The position numbers were made by a program, and so were the translations under genes. Shown one piece after another: positions 52,801 through 64,000 of a stretch of DNA of 64,000 bases. The stretch covers positions 248,001-312,000 of the forward strand of contig CM125795.1 in the NCBI GenBank assembly GCA_052171275.1, given 5' to 3'. The notes under the pieces were generated by a model. That model was not told the origin of the DNA. It saw only the letters and a list, made by a program, of their open reading frames with translations, and ran no database searches. The stretch comes from Arsenophonus sp052171275 (GTDB taxonomy: Bacteria > Pseudomonadota > Gammaproteobacteria > Enterobacterales > Enterobacteriaceae). How positions within the stretch are numbered: the stretch's first letter is position 1; every line of letters starts with the position of its first letter.

Positions 52801-53125
52801 ATAAAGTTTAAGATATAATCTTTAATACTTCTATTAGATAAAGTCAGTGAAAATATTGATTGTTTATCTAAAAAGATAATTAAAAGATAATATTTTTATT
52901 AACTATTTTAAATTAAAATTTATATTTTTAAATAAATATTATCTAAATTTAGTAGATAATGAAAATTATATCGTTATTTAAATTATGCTGGTCAGAAACT
53001 TATAGATTGGTTTATTTAATTATTTCTATGATCTTTTGTAGAATTAACTTTATGACGATAAGTATAAGAATGATCTTTCAGAATTAAGCCTGAAAATAAC
53101 AACAAACTTGTTTATCACTTTTAAA

Positions 53126-53156
53126 AGTCTTCATCAGATTATGATGAGGGCTTATT
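53126..53156 (+). terminator. 12-bp hairpin upstream of deaD
   Basis: AAGTCTTCATCA and TGATGAGGGCTT pair (two G-T pairs) around GATTA, followed by ATTATT. It contains more G+C than its surroundings. It may be the surviving terminator of nlpI or a structure in the deaD leader. Confidence 0.4.
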
Positions 53157-53177
53157 ATTCGTATAATAACTAATTTA

Positions 53178-53236
53178 AGCCAGTTTATATTTAAATGAGA
53201 ATCATTAATTTTTTCATAAAATCATCTGAACTGGCT
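53178..53236 (+). promoter_or_regulatory. Inverted repeat in the deaD leader
   Basis: AGCCAGTT at 53178-53185 and AACTGGCT at 53229-53236 are exact complements enclosing 43 bases. The right arm ends 25 bases before the deaD start, and TATAAT at 53236-53241 overlaps its end. In E. coli the long deaD leader is part of its cold-shock control, so a conserved structure is plausible, but the function here is inferred. Confidence 0.35.
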
Positions 53237-53248
53237 ATAATAATAAAT

Positions 53249-53252
53249 GAGG
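53249..53252 (+). promoter_or_regulatory. Ribosome binding site that fixes the deaD start
   Basis: GAGG ends nine bases before ATG 53262 and lies within the alternative in-frame ATG at 53247, so the downstream ATG is used. Confidence 0.6.
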
Positions 53253-53261
53253 CATTTTTAC

Positions 53262-55076
53262 ATGATTAATGAGACTGAAATCTCTTTTGCTGATTTAGGC
53301 TTATCAGCACCAATTCTCTCTGCGCTAAATGATCTTGGTTATAAAAAACCATCTCCAATACAGCAGCAATGTATTCCCTATTTGTTGGATGGATGTGATG
53401 TATTAGGTATGGCTCAAACCGGTAGTGGTAAGACAGCAGCTTTTAGTTTACCATTATTACATAATGTAGATATCACATTGAAATCTCCTCAAATTTTGGT
53501 ATTAGCACCAACTCGTGAGTTAGCTGTACAAGTTTCAGAAGCCATGAGTTCTTTTTCTAAATATATGCATTCAGTTAATGTAGTCGCACTCTATGGCGGA
53601 CAACGTTATGATTCGCAATTATATAGACTTAGACAAGGCCCTCAAATTGTAGTTGGAACACCAGGTAGATTATTAGATCATTTAAAACGAGGAACTTTAA
53701 GCTTATCTCGTTTACATGGTTTAGTTTTAGATGAAGCTGATGAAATGTTACGAATGGGTTTTATTGAAGACGTTGAAAATATTATGAGTCAGATTCCAAA
53801 TAAACATCAAACAACATTATTTTCTGCTACGATGCCAGAAGCTATTCGTCGTATTACTAGTCGATTTATGAGATCACCAAAAGAAATTAGTATGCAATCT
53901 AGTGTAAGAATGCGTCCAGATATTACTCAGAGTTATTGGTCTGTCTATGGTATTCGTAAAAATGAAGCATTAGTTCGCTTTTTAGAGGTAGAAGATTTTG
54001 ATGCAGCAATTATTTTTGTTCGCACTAAAAATGCTACATTAGAAGTTTCTGAAGCTCTTGAACGTAATGGTTATAATAGCTCTGCTCTAAATGGTGATAT
54101 GAACCAAGCTCTACGTGAAAAAACATTAGAACGATTAAGAGATGGTCGACTTGATATATTAATTGCTACTGATGTTGCAGCTCGTGGTTTAGATGTTGAA
54201 CGTATTAGTTTAGTTGTTAATTATGATATACCTATGGATGTTGAATCTTATGTACATCGAATTGGTCGTACTGGTAGAGCTGGTCGATCTGGACGTGCTA
54301 TTTTATTTGTTGATAATCGTGAACGCCGATTATTGCGTAATATTGAACGTACTATAAAACAATCAATAAGTGAAGTTGAGTTACCTAGTTCTGCCATTCT
54401 AAGTGAACGTCGTCAAGCTAAATTTGCTGAAAATATTCTAAAACAATTAGAAAGTAATGATTTAGAAAAATATAGATTATTATTGACCAAATTAGTTTCT
54501 AATGAAGAATTAGATATGGAAACTTTAGCTTCAGTATTATTGAAAATGGCTCAAGGTGATCGTTTGTTAATATTACCACCAGATCCAATTCGTCGGTTAA
54601 AACATGAATTTAATTTTCGTGACACTAATCGTCGTAGTAATAATGCTTCTAATTACAGTATGCGCCGCGAGCATTTTAATTCATGTGATATGGAATTATA
54701 TCGTATTGAAGTTGGTCGTGATGATGGTGTTGAAGTTCGTCATATTCTTGGTGCAATTGCTAACGAAGCGGATATTAATAGTCGTTATATTGGTAACATT
54801 AAGTTATTTTCTTCATATTCAACTATAGAATTGCCGAAGGGCATTCCAAATCAATTATTAAATCATCTAACTCGTATACGTATTTTGAATAAACCAATAC
54901 AAATTCAATTATTAGGTGATGTACAGTCCTTTAAACGTCGATATAATAAACATCATGATAGTAGTGAATTGTCTGAACGAGGACGACGTTTTAATAGTGA
55001 ACGAGGACGATTTTATCGACGTAATGAAATACAGAATAATATTGGATTACGTCGACGTGGTAATCATAATATATAA
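53262..55076 (+). CDS. deaD: ATP-dependent RNA helicase DeaD (CsdA)
   Basis: DEAD-box helicase for 50S assembly and cold-induced RNA unwinding. Motif I is AQTGSGKT at 51-58, with PTRELA and GGQ. Motif II is DEAD at 157-160, then SAT. The C-terminal RecA domain carries ARGLDVE and HRIGRTGRAGR. A DbpA-like RNA-binding domain (LYRIEVGRDDGVEVRHILGAIANE) and a short Arg-rich tail (RRGRFYRR-like) follow. The start at 53262 gives MINETEISFADLGL, as in E. coli (MAEFETTFADLGL). It has 604 residues; the long Arg/Gly tail of E. coli is trimmed. It is the last gene before a large desert. Confidence 0.96.
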   Translation: MINETEISFADLGLSAPILSALNDLGYKKPSPIQQQCIPYLLDGCDVLGMAQTGSGKTAAFSLPLLHNVDITLKSPQILVLAPTRELAVQVSEAMSSFSKYMHSVNVVALYGGQRYDSQLYRLRQGPQIVVGTPGRLLDHLKRGTLSLSRLHGLVLDEADEMLRMGFIEDVENIMSQIPNKHQTTLFSATMPEAIRRITSRFMRSPKEISMQSSVRMRPDITQSYWSVYGIRKNEALVRFLEVEDFDAAIIFVRTKNATLEVSEALERNGYNSSALNGDMNQALREKTLERLRDGRLDILIATDVAARGLDVERISLVVNYDIPMDVESYVHRIGRTGRAGRSGRAILFVDNRERRLLRNIERTIKQSISEVELPSSAILSERRQAKFAENILKQLESNDLEKYRLLLTKLVSNEELDMETLASVLLKMAQGDRLLILPPDPIRRLKHEFNFRDTNRRSNNASNYSMRREHFNSCDMELYRIEVGRDDGVEVRHILGAIANEADINSRYIGNIKLFSSYSTIELPKGIPNQLLNHLTRIRILNKPIQIQLLGDVQSFKRRYNKHHDSSELSERGRRFNSERGRFYRRNEIQNNIGLRRRGNHNI

Positions 55077-55366
55077 TGTTAAAAAATATTTAAATTTTAT
55101 TTAAAATAAAAACTGAATTTATTTAAATTGAGTTCTCATTTACCTTTGATTAAGATGATTATATTCTTTTAAATAATTTAAAATAATTAAAAAACATGAT
55201 TCTAAATATACTAATCATTTGCTTAATATTAATTATATTAACCAAATATTAGTAATGATAATAAACTAATATAGTTTTATATTTAAAATAATATATGTTT
55301 TTGTTTTATAAAGTAATTTTTTAATTTTGACTATCAATATCGAATATAAAGATTATTTATGAATAA

Positions 55367-55413
55367 TATATAATATTAATTATTTATTAAAAATAAATAA
55401 TTAATATTATATA
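55367..55413. repeat. 22-bp perfect hairpin, 3-base loop
   Basis: The arms 55367-55388 and 55392-55413 pair perfectly around AAA. An outer pair of arms, TTGACTAT near 55327 and ATAGTCAA at 55411-55418, encloses it. It lies 290 bases after deaD. It could be a distal terminator, but it is AT-only. Confidence 0.8.
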
Positions 55414-58400
55414 GTCAATGTTAAAAATTTTAATTTTTTTGTAAAATATAAGTCGTTTTTATATTTTAAAAAATAAATTAATTTAGTTTACATGATAAAT
55501 AACATTGAAATAATTAATATTGATACCTTATTTTTAATAAAATTAATATTTAATAATTCATTATTATAATTAAAAATACAACTTTTATGTATAAAAAATT
55601 AATATCTATTCAAAAAATAGAATTTTGACATTATTTTTTAATTTAATATATTTAGCATTATAGAATATAAATGTTAAAAAAATTTTTTTAATGATAATTA
55701 TTAATTATAGAATATTATTCATAGGTAATATAGTTTATGTGATTATTTATTATAATTAAAATTATTTATCATTGATTAATAAATTAAATACTAATTGTAT
55801 GATGAGTTATCTTTAATTTAGATAATAAATAACAATATATTTTGTATAGTATTAAGCTTTAATCTATAAGTATTTAATAAATATTAATTTATTATTTTTA
55901 TTCGCATTTTTATTAAGAATTTATCTTAAAAAATTATAATTTAATAATTTATAAAATTTCCTTCAATTTATATTTTAATTTTCATATATTATTAGTGATA
56001 TGATTTTTATGGATAACGCATAAATGAAGATTTAACATAGATTTTTAATTTAATTATTTAAAAAATTATTATTTTAACCTTACATTATTTTATTTAAAAG
56101 TAATACAATGTTAAAAATATAATTATTAGAACCAACATAAATAAAAAAATAAGAAAATTTTACATAATTAATTGATTAAAAATAAATAAGTTTACTTTTT
56201 TTTTAATAAATAACAGTAATAAATAAATACTAATATTATTACAATTATTATTTTTAGAATATACTATTTAATATAAATTAAAATTTTTGATGCTTTGATA
56301 TAAACAGTAAATACATATATTCAATATTAATATGATTATCTAATAAAATTAAAAAATATTTTTAATAAAAGAATTATTATATTTAGATAATTAAATAAAA
56401 TAAAATTAATACTAATATTAATTAAATAAATAATTTATTAAGTTATTATATAATAATGATATATTATAATTTATTAATTAAAATTACAATAATAATTTAT
56501 CCTACATGATAAGATATAAAATATATTACTATTATTTGATTAATAAATATTATATTAGTATCAGTAATATTATTAAATTTTATTGTATTTTTACTTTTAA
56601 ATAAATTATTTAACATTATAATAATAGTATGAGTATTGTTAATTAAATTATAAATATATATAATTAGAAATTATTTTTAATAATTTCAAAATAAAAAATA
56701 TAAATTAATAAATCAAATCTATATTATGTATAATAAATATTATCATTAATAATGAAATACTTATGTTTAAGTGGAGCTACTAAATATTAAATGGATATAT
56801 AAATTAAATATATATTTAAAAAAAAGTTTTAATTTTAATAAACAAACTATAAACATAATTAATTTAGTAAAAATAGATTTTATCTATATTATTTAATAAA
56901 ATAAGTAAATCAATAAGATAAAAAAAGCATTTTAGCATTAAGAATGTAATATATATAGAATTTGAATATAACAAAATTAATTTATTTTTTAGTAAATATC
57001 ATTGAAAGAGTTATATATATTAAAATAATAATTATTATTTAAATTCATGGATTATTTAAATTAAGATTACATTCATAAGTTATAATATATAGTCAAATAA
57101 TATTTTTTTAACTATTTCTAAAAAGTAATTTTAGTAACAATAAAATAATAGGTATTATGATATTTAGAATATTTAAAAATTTGAATAATTTAAATATTAT
57201 AATAGATAAAATATTAATTATAAATAAAGATATAAAAGATCTTGATAATTTTTTATCTATTTTGTAATATTTATTACAGCAATTTAATCTCAGTTGTGAT
57301 TTATATAGAAAATAGATCTGTATTATACTATATAACAAGTAAGATCTTATATCTTTTATAACCATTAGGTGGATTTTTATCTATAAAACATTTTTATTAA
57401 TATTACTATTTTATTAAATATAATTAATCTTATTTAAAATATTTTAAAATAAAAAAATAATTAATATTTTGATATACAGAATTATAATTTATACTTATGA
57501 AATATAAATTATTTAATCAATAGATAATCTATTAAAATAAATATTTATTATAAAATACAATGAGTTATTTTTAAACTTAAACGATATATAATATTTGATA
57601 AAATAATAAAGATTTTATAGTTATATTTATAACTAAATTTATTCTTTAATATAGAAATATTAATAAAATATTCTATAAGTATAAATTTTATTCTTTTATA
57701 AATTATGAATGTGATAATATCGCTATATAATTTATAATATTTGTATTATCGTCTATAATAAATTATACTAATATACGTAGAGAGATATAGATAGATTCAT
57801 GATACTTCTTTTGGATATTTATATTACGAACAAAATAGTTAATATAAAAAAGATAATAATACGTTATGTTATTAAATTAACTAATAAGACCAAAAAACAT
57901 TTTGATCTTAACATAGCTAAGATATTTTATTAAAAAGAAAAATAAAAATATTAAATTATTTTAATACATTTAATCAAATATCATTTAGTTTTATTATTTA
58001 AACATATTTTTTTAAATGCTTAATAGATCTTATTTTTTTTAAAAATTTTTTATGAAATAAATTTACTATAATAAGAACGTTATATTTTATAAATTAGTCT
58101 ATAAAATATAGGTTGCATGTCTAGTAAATTTTATGAATATCTAATCTTTAAAATTATTAATTTTTCTATATCACTTTCATTAAATAGTTATATCATTACT
58201 GTAATGAAAATTAAGATCATTTTTATTAAAAAACATAATTTATTATTGATCAATAACATCAATGTTAAAATTAATAATTTAATTAACGATATTTATTGAT
58301 AATATAATATTAGATTAATCAATAACTTTAGTTTTTTACTTATATAAAATATTTTATATAAATAACATTGTTTATAACAGACATTTTTATTATTGTTTGA

Positions 58401-61400
58401 ATTTATTAATGAATTTAATTCTAATTATATACTTATTAAGTTAGTGAAGTAAAAACGAAAGTTTAATTTGTATTTTATGATATAAATGTATCCTTATTAT
58501 GAACATAATTTGATTGCTATTTATTGCTATTGATTATTATATATCATTATTAATTTAAAATTTATATTTTTTTGATTTATAGATTGGTAATAATCTACTT
58601 TTTAATTGTAGTTTAAGAGTGAAGTATGCTTTGATATCAAAAATATTTATAATTTTAATATATTTAATACTGGAATAATTTAATTAGATATTCTAGATCT
58701 ATAAACAATATTTTTCTTATTAATTCGTGTATAAAATTTATTTTATAAATTATATATTTAAATCTGGAAAAAATATTACTATAATATAGATATTTAATTT
58801 AAGATATTTTAAATAATTTATCTATTCCTTTATACTTTAAATACTCAATAGTTAAAATATGTTATTTATAAAAATAATCATAAAGATTTTAAAAAGTTAA
58901 AAAATGCATCTCTTTATTTAATAATTGAATGAAATAAATATAACTTTATTTTTATAAATTTTAATATAAATTACTAAATAGTTAATATTATTAAATATTT
59001 TATAATCTTTTTTTTAATTATTATGTTAAATTAATTGGATATTTTATTAAAAGAATATTTATTTAATTAAATTCTTAATATTTTTAACTTTAAAATTAAT
59101 ATCAGCATAATATATATAGATATATGTTTAAAAAATATTAAAAATTAATATTTTCATTATAATTTTTATTATTTTACTAAATTAAAATAAAATATTTAAA
59201 AAAATAAAACATAACTATCATATAAGAATAATAATAATTCTTAAAATAATCTTATTTTATTATTTATCAATTTCTATTGATTGAAATAAAATTATAGAAA
59301 GAGATAGCGAAAATATATACGAAAATAAAAACGTGTGGTTATAAGATAATAATTAAGATATAATAATTATTATTTTCAAATGGTCAAATTATATGTTAAT
59401 TTATTATTTTAGATTTATATAGTATTTTTAAAAAATAATAAATATAAAAAATAAAAATATGATTAGTTTGATATTGTTTGATTATTTTCTGTAAGAAAAA
59501 ATAATTAATAATAGATTTTAGAAAATAGTTAATATTATATCATATTATTTAAATATAATTATAATATTATTATAAAAGAAACTTTAGTTCTAGATCTTTT
59601 ATCTACAATAATTAAAGTAGTAATTTTAATCAATTTTTTAATTGAGCAAAATCTATATAATTAAAGCAAGTAATTATTTAGTAATAAATTCTATGATTTC
59701 AATCATCAAATCTGATAAAAAATTAAATTTTTTATTTTTCTTAATTAATAAAGTAAAACTTTAATATTCTTATAATCCACGATTTATGAAAATGATAGAA
59801 ATTAAATGTAATATCTCTAAGATTCAAATTAATACTTCATTTTAAGCAATTTATTGCTTTAAAAACTAACTAATAATAAATTATTTTTATTTTATTTTAT
59901 TTTTTTATAGATTTTAATAATATAAAAGAGTTAATATAAATATGAAATTTATTATTATTTATAATATATTAAATGTTTAATAAAAATATCTTGTACTAGA
60001 TATTTATTAGTAATTTTCTTTATGTGATCTATAATAATTAAATTAACTTTCATATTTATTTACTTAGTTATTAATATAATAATATTATATATATACTTTA
60101 TTTAAGTTTGTTTGTTCATTAATGAAAATAAAATAGATAAACAATACTCATAAAAATAATTTTTATCTAAAATAGTTATTTAAGTATGATAAATGATATC
60201 TTTAAAAAAGATAAATATTAAATAAATAGATATTTTGACTATCTCTTAATATTTTATTTTTAATCTTTTGTTTAAATCTAATATAATAATAAAATTATTA
60301 AATTAATTCTATTATAAAATAATAATATTTTTATACATTAAGCGAATGTTAATCGTATCTTGATTTTTTTTTATAAAATTTATTTATCTTGTAAGATTTT
60401 TTAAATAAAAAATTTATTTTGTACGTTTTTATTATAACTTATATAAATATTTTTCATTTATTTTAAGAGAATTAATAATTAAAAATAATTATACTATGAT
60501 AATAACATAAATATTATTTGATAAATATTAAGTTTTATATTTTTGATAAATTATTATTGATTATTACTAATATAAGATATTCATATATTTTATAATATAG
60601 TTATATTTGTTTTAATAAATTTAATACTGTTAAAATTATCTATATCGTTTAATTAACTAAACAATTTTATTATTAATCTTTATACGTATTAAATATAAGT
60701 TATATCTTTTTATATGTATAAATAAATTTTAATAACATATATTATTTCATTATTTATTAGTAATAATAACCTTATTATGAAACTATAAATTACATTATTT
60801 TTTATTTTTTAAATAAATCGTATTATAAATTAATAATATAGATGATAATATGATATAAAGAATTATTATATTAAATATACTTAAAATATAATAATTCGAT
60901 ATTTGATCATAACATTTATTAATGTTAATATATTTTTTTAAATTTATAAATGATTTCTATAATATTATTTTTGTATATTTATGATACCATTAAATAAATC
61001 CATTATTAAGTAAAGTTTTACTTAATATACTATATTTTATCGTTAAAATATCTATATGTTGGTTTTAAATCTATTTTACAAACTATTATTTTTAAATTAG
61101 CTCTAATTTTAATTATTGATATTATTAGTTTTTATAAAGATTTTAATCTTATATAATATTTTATTATAAATATTTTTTTTCAACTGAATATTAAAATATT
61201 AATTATATGATATTATATAAAATATAAGAATTTTTTAGAATGGCAGATTGATTTACTTTTAAGATTTTTAATAAATACTTTAATATAATACTCTATAATA
61301 ACAGTAATAAATATAATCTAGAGATAAATTTATTGACTATCGTATTTTTTATTTATTAATTTAATATATAGATTAAATAATAAATAAACTTTATTTTTTA

Positions 61401-61987
61401 TCTGTTATTTTATTGATTTTTTAATAATATATTTTCATTTTTTTAAAATTAGTATTTAATATTATATATTTTTTTTGAACAACACATTTATTAATTTTAA
61501 CATTAACATCATTATTTAATATAAGTTTTACTTAGCTATTGACTTATTTGTTTTATATATAAATATAAAAATTTATATTTGTATTAATTTAATTTTATTA
61601 TATAACAATTTAATTATCTTTATGATCAATGATATTTATCACTTTTTCTAAAATAACATCTTTTATATCTTTTATATACTAATTTAAAGTATAAATATCT
61701 TTCTTATAATTATTTAGTTTTGCATTCTAATAATATGTTTAATATTATTAAGTATTATTAGATTAATAAATCTATAGAATTAATAGTTTATTATCAATAT
61801 ATAATCCAGCTAATAAATTATTTTGATTTTTAATGTAAATTAATTTGATTATTTATTTTTTAAATATTATTTTACTTAGTATTATAATAAAATTATAATT
61901 TTATTAATCATAGATAATTATTATTATAAATATATTTTAATTGTTTCACTTAATGATTAATAAATTCTATTATAAAATGGTTTTTTA

Positions 61988-62024
61988 AAATATTTTATAT
62001 TATTAATAATAATATAAAATATTT
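61988..62024. repeat. 17-bp perfect hairpin
   Basis: AAATATTTTATATTATT and its reverse complement flank a 3-base centre. It lies in non-coding desert. Confidence 0.75.
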
Positions 62025-62161
62025 ATGTGATTATAATTTATTTATTCTTTTTAAATATTATAGTATATTCAAATATTTATAAGTTAACATAGCTTAATTT
62101 ATATCTATATTTTTGTTTAATAAATATGCTTTAAATAAAGTTTAATAACAAATTGAACTTA

Positions 62162-62190
62162 TTATTAGATAAGTTATACTTATCTAATAA
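62162..62190. repeat. 12-bp hairpin followed by T-rich sequence
   Basis: TTATTAGATAAG and CTTATCTAATAA surround TTATA and are followed by AAATTTTATTTT. It is the most terminator-like structure in the last desert, but no gene precedes it. Confidence 0.55.
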
Positions 62191-63382
62191 AATTTTATTT
62201 TAAAAAAAATGCAAATAATTATCACTTTAAGATTAATTAAATGATTATTTTTATATTATCAAAATTGATAATTTAATTTATCAATATATATTTCAGTAGT
62301 CATTTAATTTATTATATAAAATTTTATAAAATTATTATTTGTTACCACTATCTTTTATAACTATATAGTGTATATCAATAATATTGATGTAATTAATATT
62401 ATTATTTCAGTTTTAAAATAAAAAATTTGTTTTAGTTTTTATGAATCTATAAAAATTATATTAATTATTTGATATTTTAAAAAGTCTATAATACTTTTTT
62501 TATTATGATATTAAAAACATTTATATACAGTTATTTTAGATCATATATTTAATGTAGATATTTAATATAATAATTTATTTATAATACTAGTAATTAATAT
62601 TTTTATAGATAGAAAACTATTTTTTAAATGTTATAATTTTATATAGTATGGATATATGGGAAATTTTATAAAATAAATTTTTAGTTAAATTATTAGTTTT
62701 GAACATTTTAAAAATTAAATTAAAATATAAAAAAATATATTTATATATTTCCTACATAGAAAATATTTGATTTTATATTATGTTGATTTAAAATTATCAT
62801 AATTTATTTTTATTTTATTTTTTAGTAAAATAAATTAGATTATTATAAAACTAAGTATATAAAAATTATAAATAGTTAGTATTATGATATTAAATTTAAA
62901 TACGTTTTTATATGATGATAATCGTATCATTTTACTAAAATAAGATATTATTTAGCATAATTATTTAATAAAATTAAACATTAATAAATTATTTTTTGGA
63001 TAAGAATAATTTTATTTTTTCTATTAACTTGTTAATGACAAAATATCAAACTACTTAATATAGTATATCAATTTGATAATCAAATATAAGTATATTTCTG
63101 ATAACATTTTATTTATAATTAGTTTTTAATCTAATTTTAGAAAAAAATTTTTTTAAATTTTATTGTTTCAATTAATATTCAAAATATTATAGATTTTAAG
63201 AATCCTAAATAGTTTACTTAATATTTGATTTTTATTAAAAAGCAATCTTATAATATATATAATATTAATTAATTAAAATATAAATGATAGCTTTAGACTA
63301 TTCATATTATAGTTTATCTTATCAATTTTATTAAAAATAAATTAATAACAATATCGTGTTTAATTAACTATTATTATTCTAT

Positions 63383-63419
63383 ATTATGTTTAAATTATTA
63401 TTAATAATTTAAACATAAT
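63383..63419. repeat. 17-bp perfect hairpin, 3-base loop
   Basis: ATTATGTTTAAATTATT and its exact reverse complement flank the loop ATT. It lies in non-coding desert. Confidence 0.8.
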
Positions 63420-64000
63420 TAATTAAAAATATTATTTTTATAAATTTATTTATATATAATATACTTTTTATTTAGTTTAATTTTATTAATTTATATATAA
63501 AAATATATTCATATTTAACTAATTATTAATAATAATATATAGATTTAATTAAATGTTTAATAATTTTAATCATTTATACTATTTAAATTTTATTATGTAT
63601 GAAAGTAAATTAAATAATATTTATTATTTAATATTTATTATATTAATTTTATGTTATTGTTTTTGCTAAAAGATAATTATTAAAGCAGAATCAATAAAAT
63701 AAAACTATATTTATTTTTCTTAAAAAACTTTATAAAAATAATAAACTTAATTAATTAAAACCATTAAAATATTTATAAAAATCAATAATATTAATCATAT
63801 TTAATTAAAATTAATATCTTCAATATAATCTAAAGGCTATCTAATATAATAACTATATTATTTAATTAAATAATATTTTTAAATATTTCAATAATTTAAT
63901 ATTAAATAAATTTTTTTTTAAAATATAAATGATCTGTCTTATAAAAGATTAACACTACTAAACTTAATAGTTTTAATATCTAGATTACTGATCATTTAAT

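Larger units (their letters stand above)
55077..64000. other. 8.9 kb AT-rich gene desert
   Basis: No supportable gene, RNA gene or mobile element to the end of the window. Readings of 60-85 codons at 57108-57365 (minus) and 58117-58299 (plus) are Ile/Leu/Lys/Asn-rich without motif or ribosome binding site. Several long inverted repeats are present (55367, 61988, 62162, 63383). Composition is like the rplI-ppa desert. Confidence 0.75.

Noticed and set aside
53236..53241. Consensus TATAAT just before deaD
   Set aside because: No matching -35 element, and such hexamers are frequent by chance at this base composition; noted only within the leader entry.
57108..57365. 85-codon minus-strand reading frame after deaD
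   Set aside because: Its hydrophobic stretches are Ile/Leu runs typical of random AT-rich sequence, with no ribosome binding site or recognisable family.
58117..58299. 60-codon reading frame in the last desert
   Set aside because: Same composition as the surrounding non-coding DNA, with no start signal and no family resemblance.

Overview
This window looks like part of the chromosome of a genome-reduced, very AT-rich gammaproteobacterial endosymbiont of the Enterobacterales type. Every confident protein reads as a close ortholog of an Escherichia coli core protein. Gene order within blocks follows the enterobacterial chromosome: miaA-hfq-hflK-hflC-purA-rnr, rpsF-priB-rpsR-rplI, ispB/rplU-rpmA-obgE-greA-rlmE-ftsH-folP-glmM-secG-tRNA-Leu-tRNA-fMet-nusA-infB-rbfA-truB-rpsO-pnp-deaD. 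I cannot name the species or host from this sequence alone.

Layout. 1-3217: non-coding desert. 3218-12738: tRNA modification (miaA), RNA chaperone (hfq), the HflKC regulator of FtsH, adenylosuccinate synthetase and RNase R. 14679-16124: the S6-PriB-S18-L9 operon. 16125-27902: an 11.8 kb desert. 27903-31553: ppa (minus strand) and mdh, far apart. 32157-35169: ispB divergent from rplU-rpmA-obgE. 36175-42683: greA, rlmE, ftsH, folP, glmM, secG. 42735-42961: two tRNAs closed by the clearest intrinsic terminator in the window. 43665-55076: the nusA-infB-rbfA-truB-rpsO-pnp-deaD block. 55077-64000: an 8.9 kb desert. My 29 protein genes sum to about 27.8 kb, near 43% of the window. By eye, genes carry about one third G+C; deserts often only 7-13%.

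What is retained is mostly information processing: translation factors, ribosomal proteins, tRNA and rRNA modification, RNA decay and transcription elongation. There are also FtsH proteolysis with its HflKC partner, protein export, and a few metabolic steps (purine, folate, cell-wall amino sugar, quinone side chain, malate, pyrophosphate).

The most informative hidden layer is fossil genes. Reading the shorter gaps in translation against the gene expected there by synteny gives stop-riddled but collinear remnants. They are hflX (between hfq and hflK), nsrR (between purA and rnr), rlmB (after rnr), argR (opposite mdh), yhbY (between greA and rlmE) and, more weakly, nlpI (between pnp and deaD). 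The lost genes lean toward stress response, regulation and accessory ribosome care. A second layer is a set of long perfect inverted repeats (16-24 bp arms, short loops) with unrelated arm sequences, mostly in the deserts. I found no phage, insertion sequence, CRISPR array, secretion system or other novel gene cluster.
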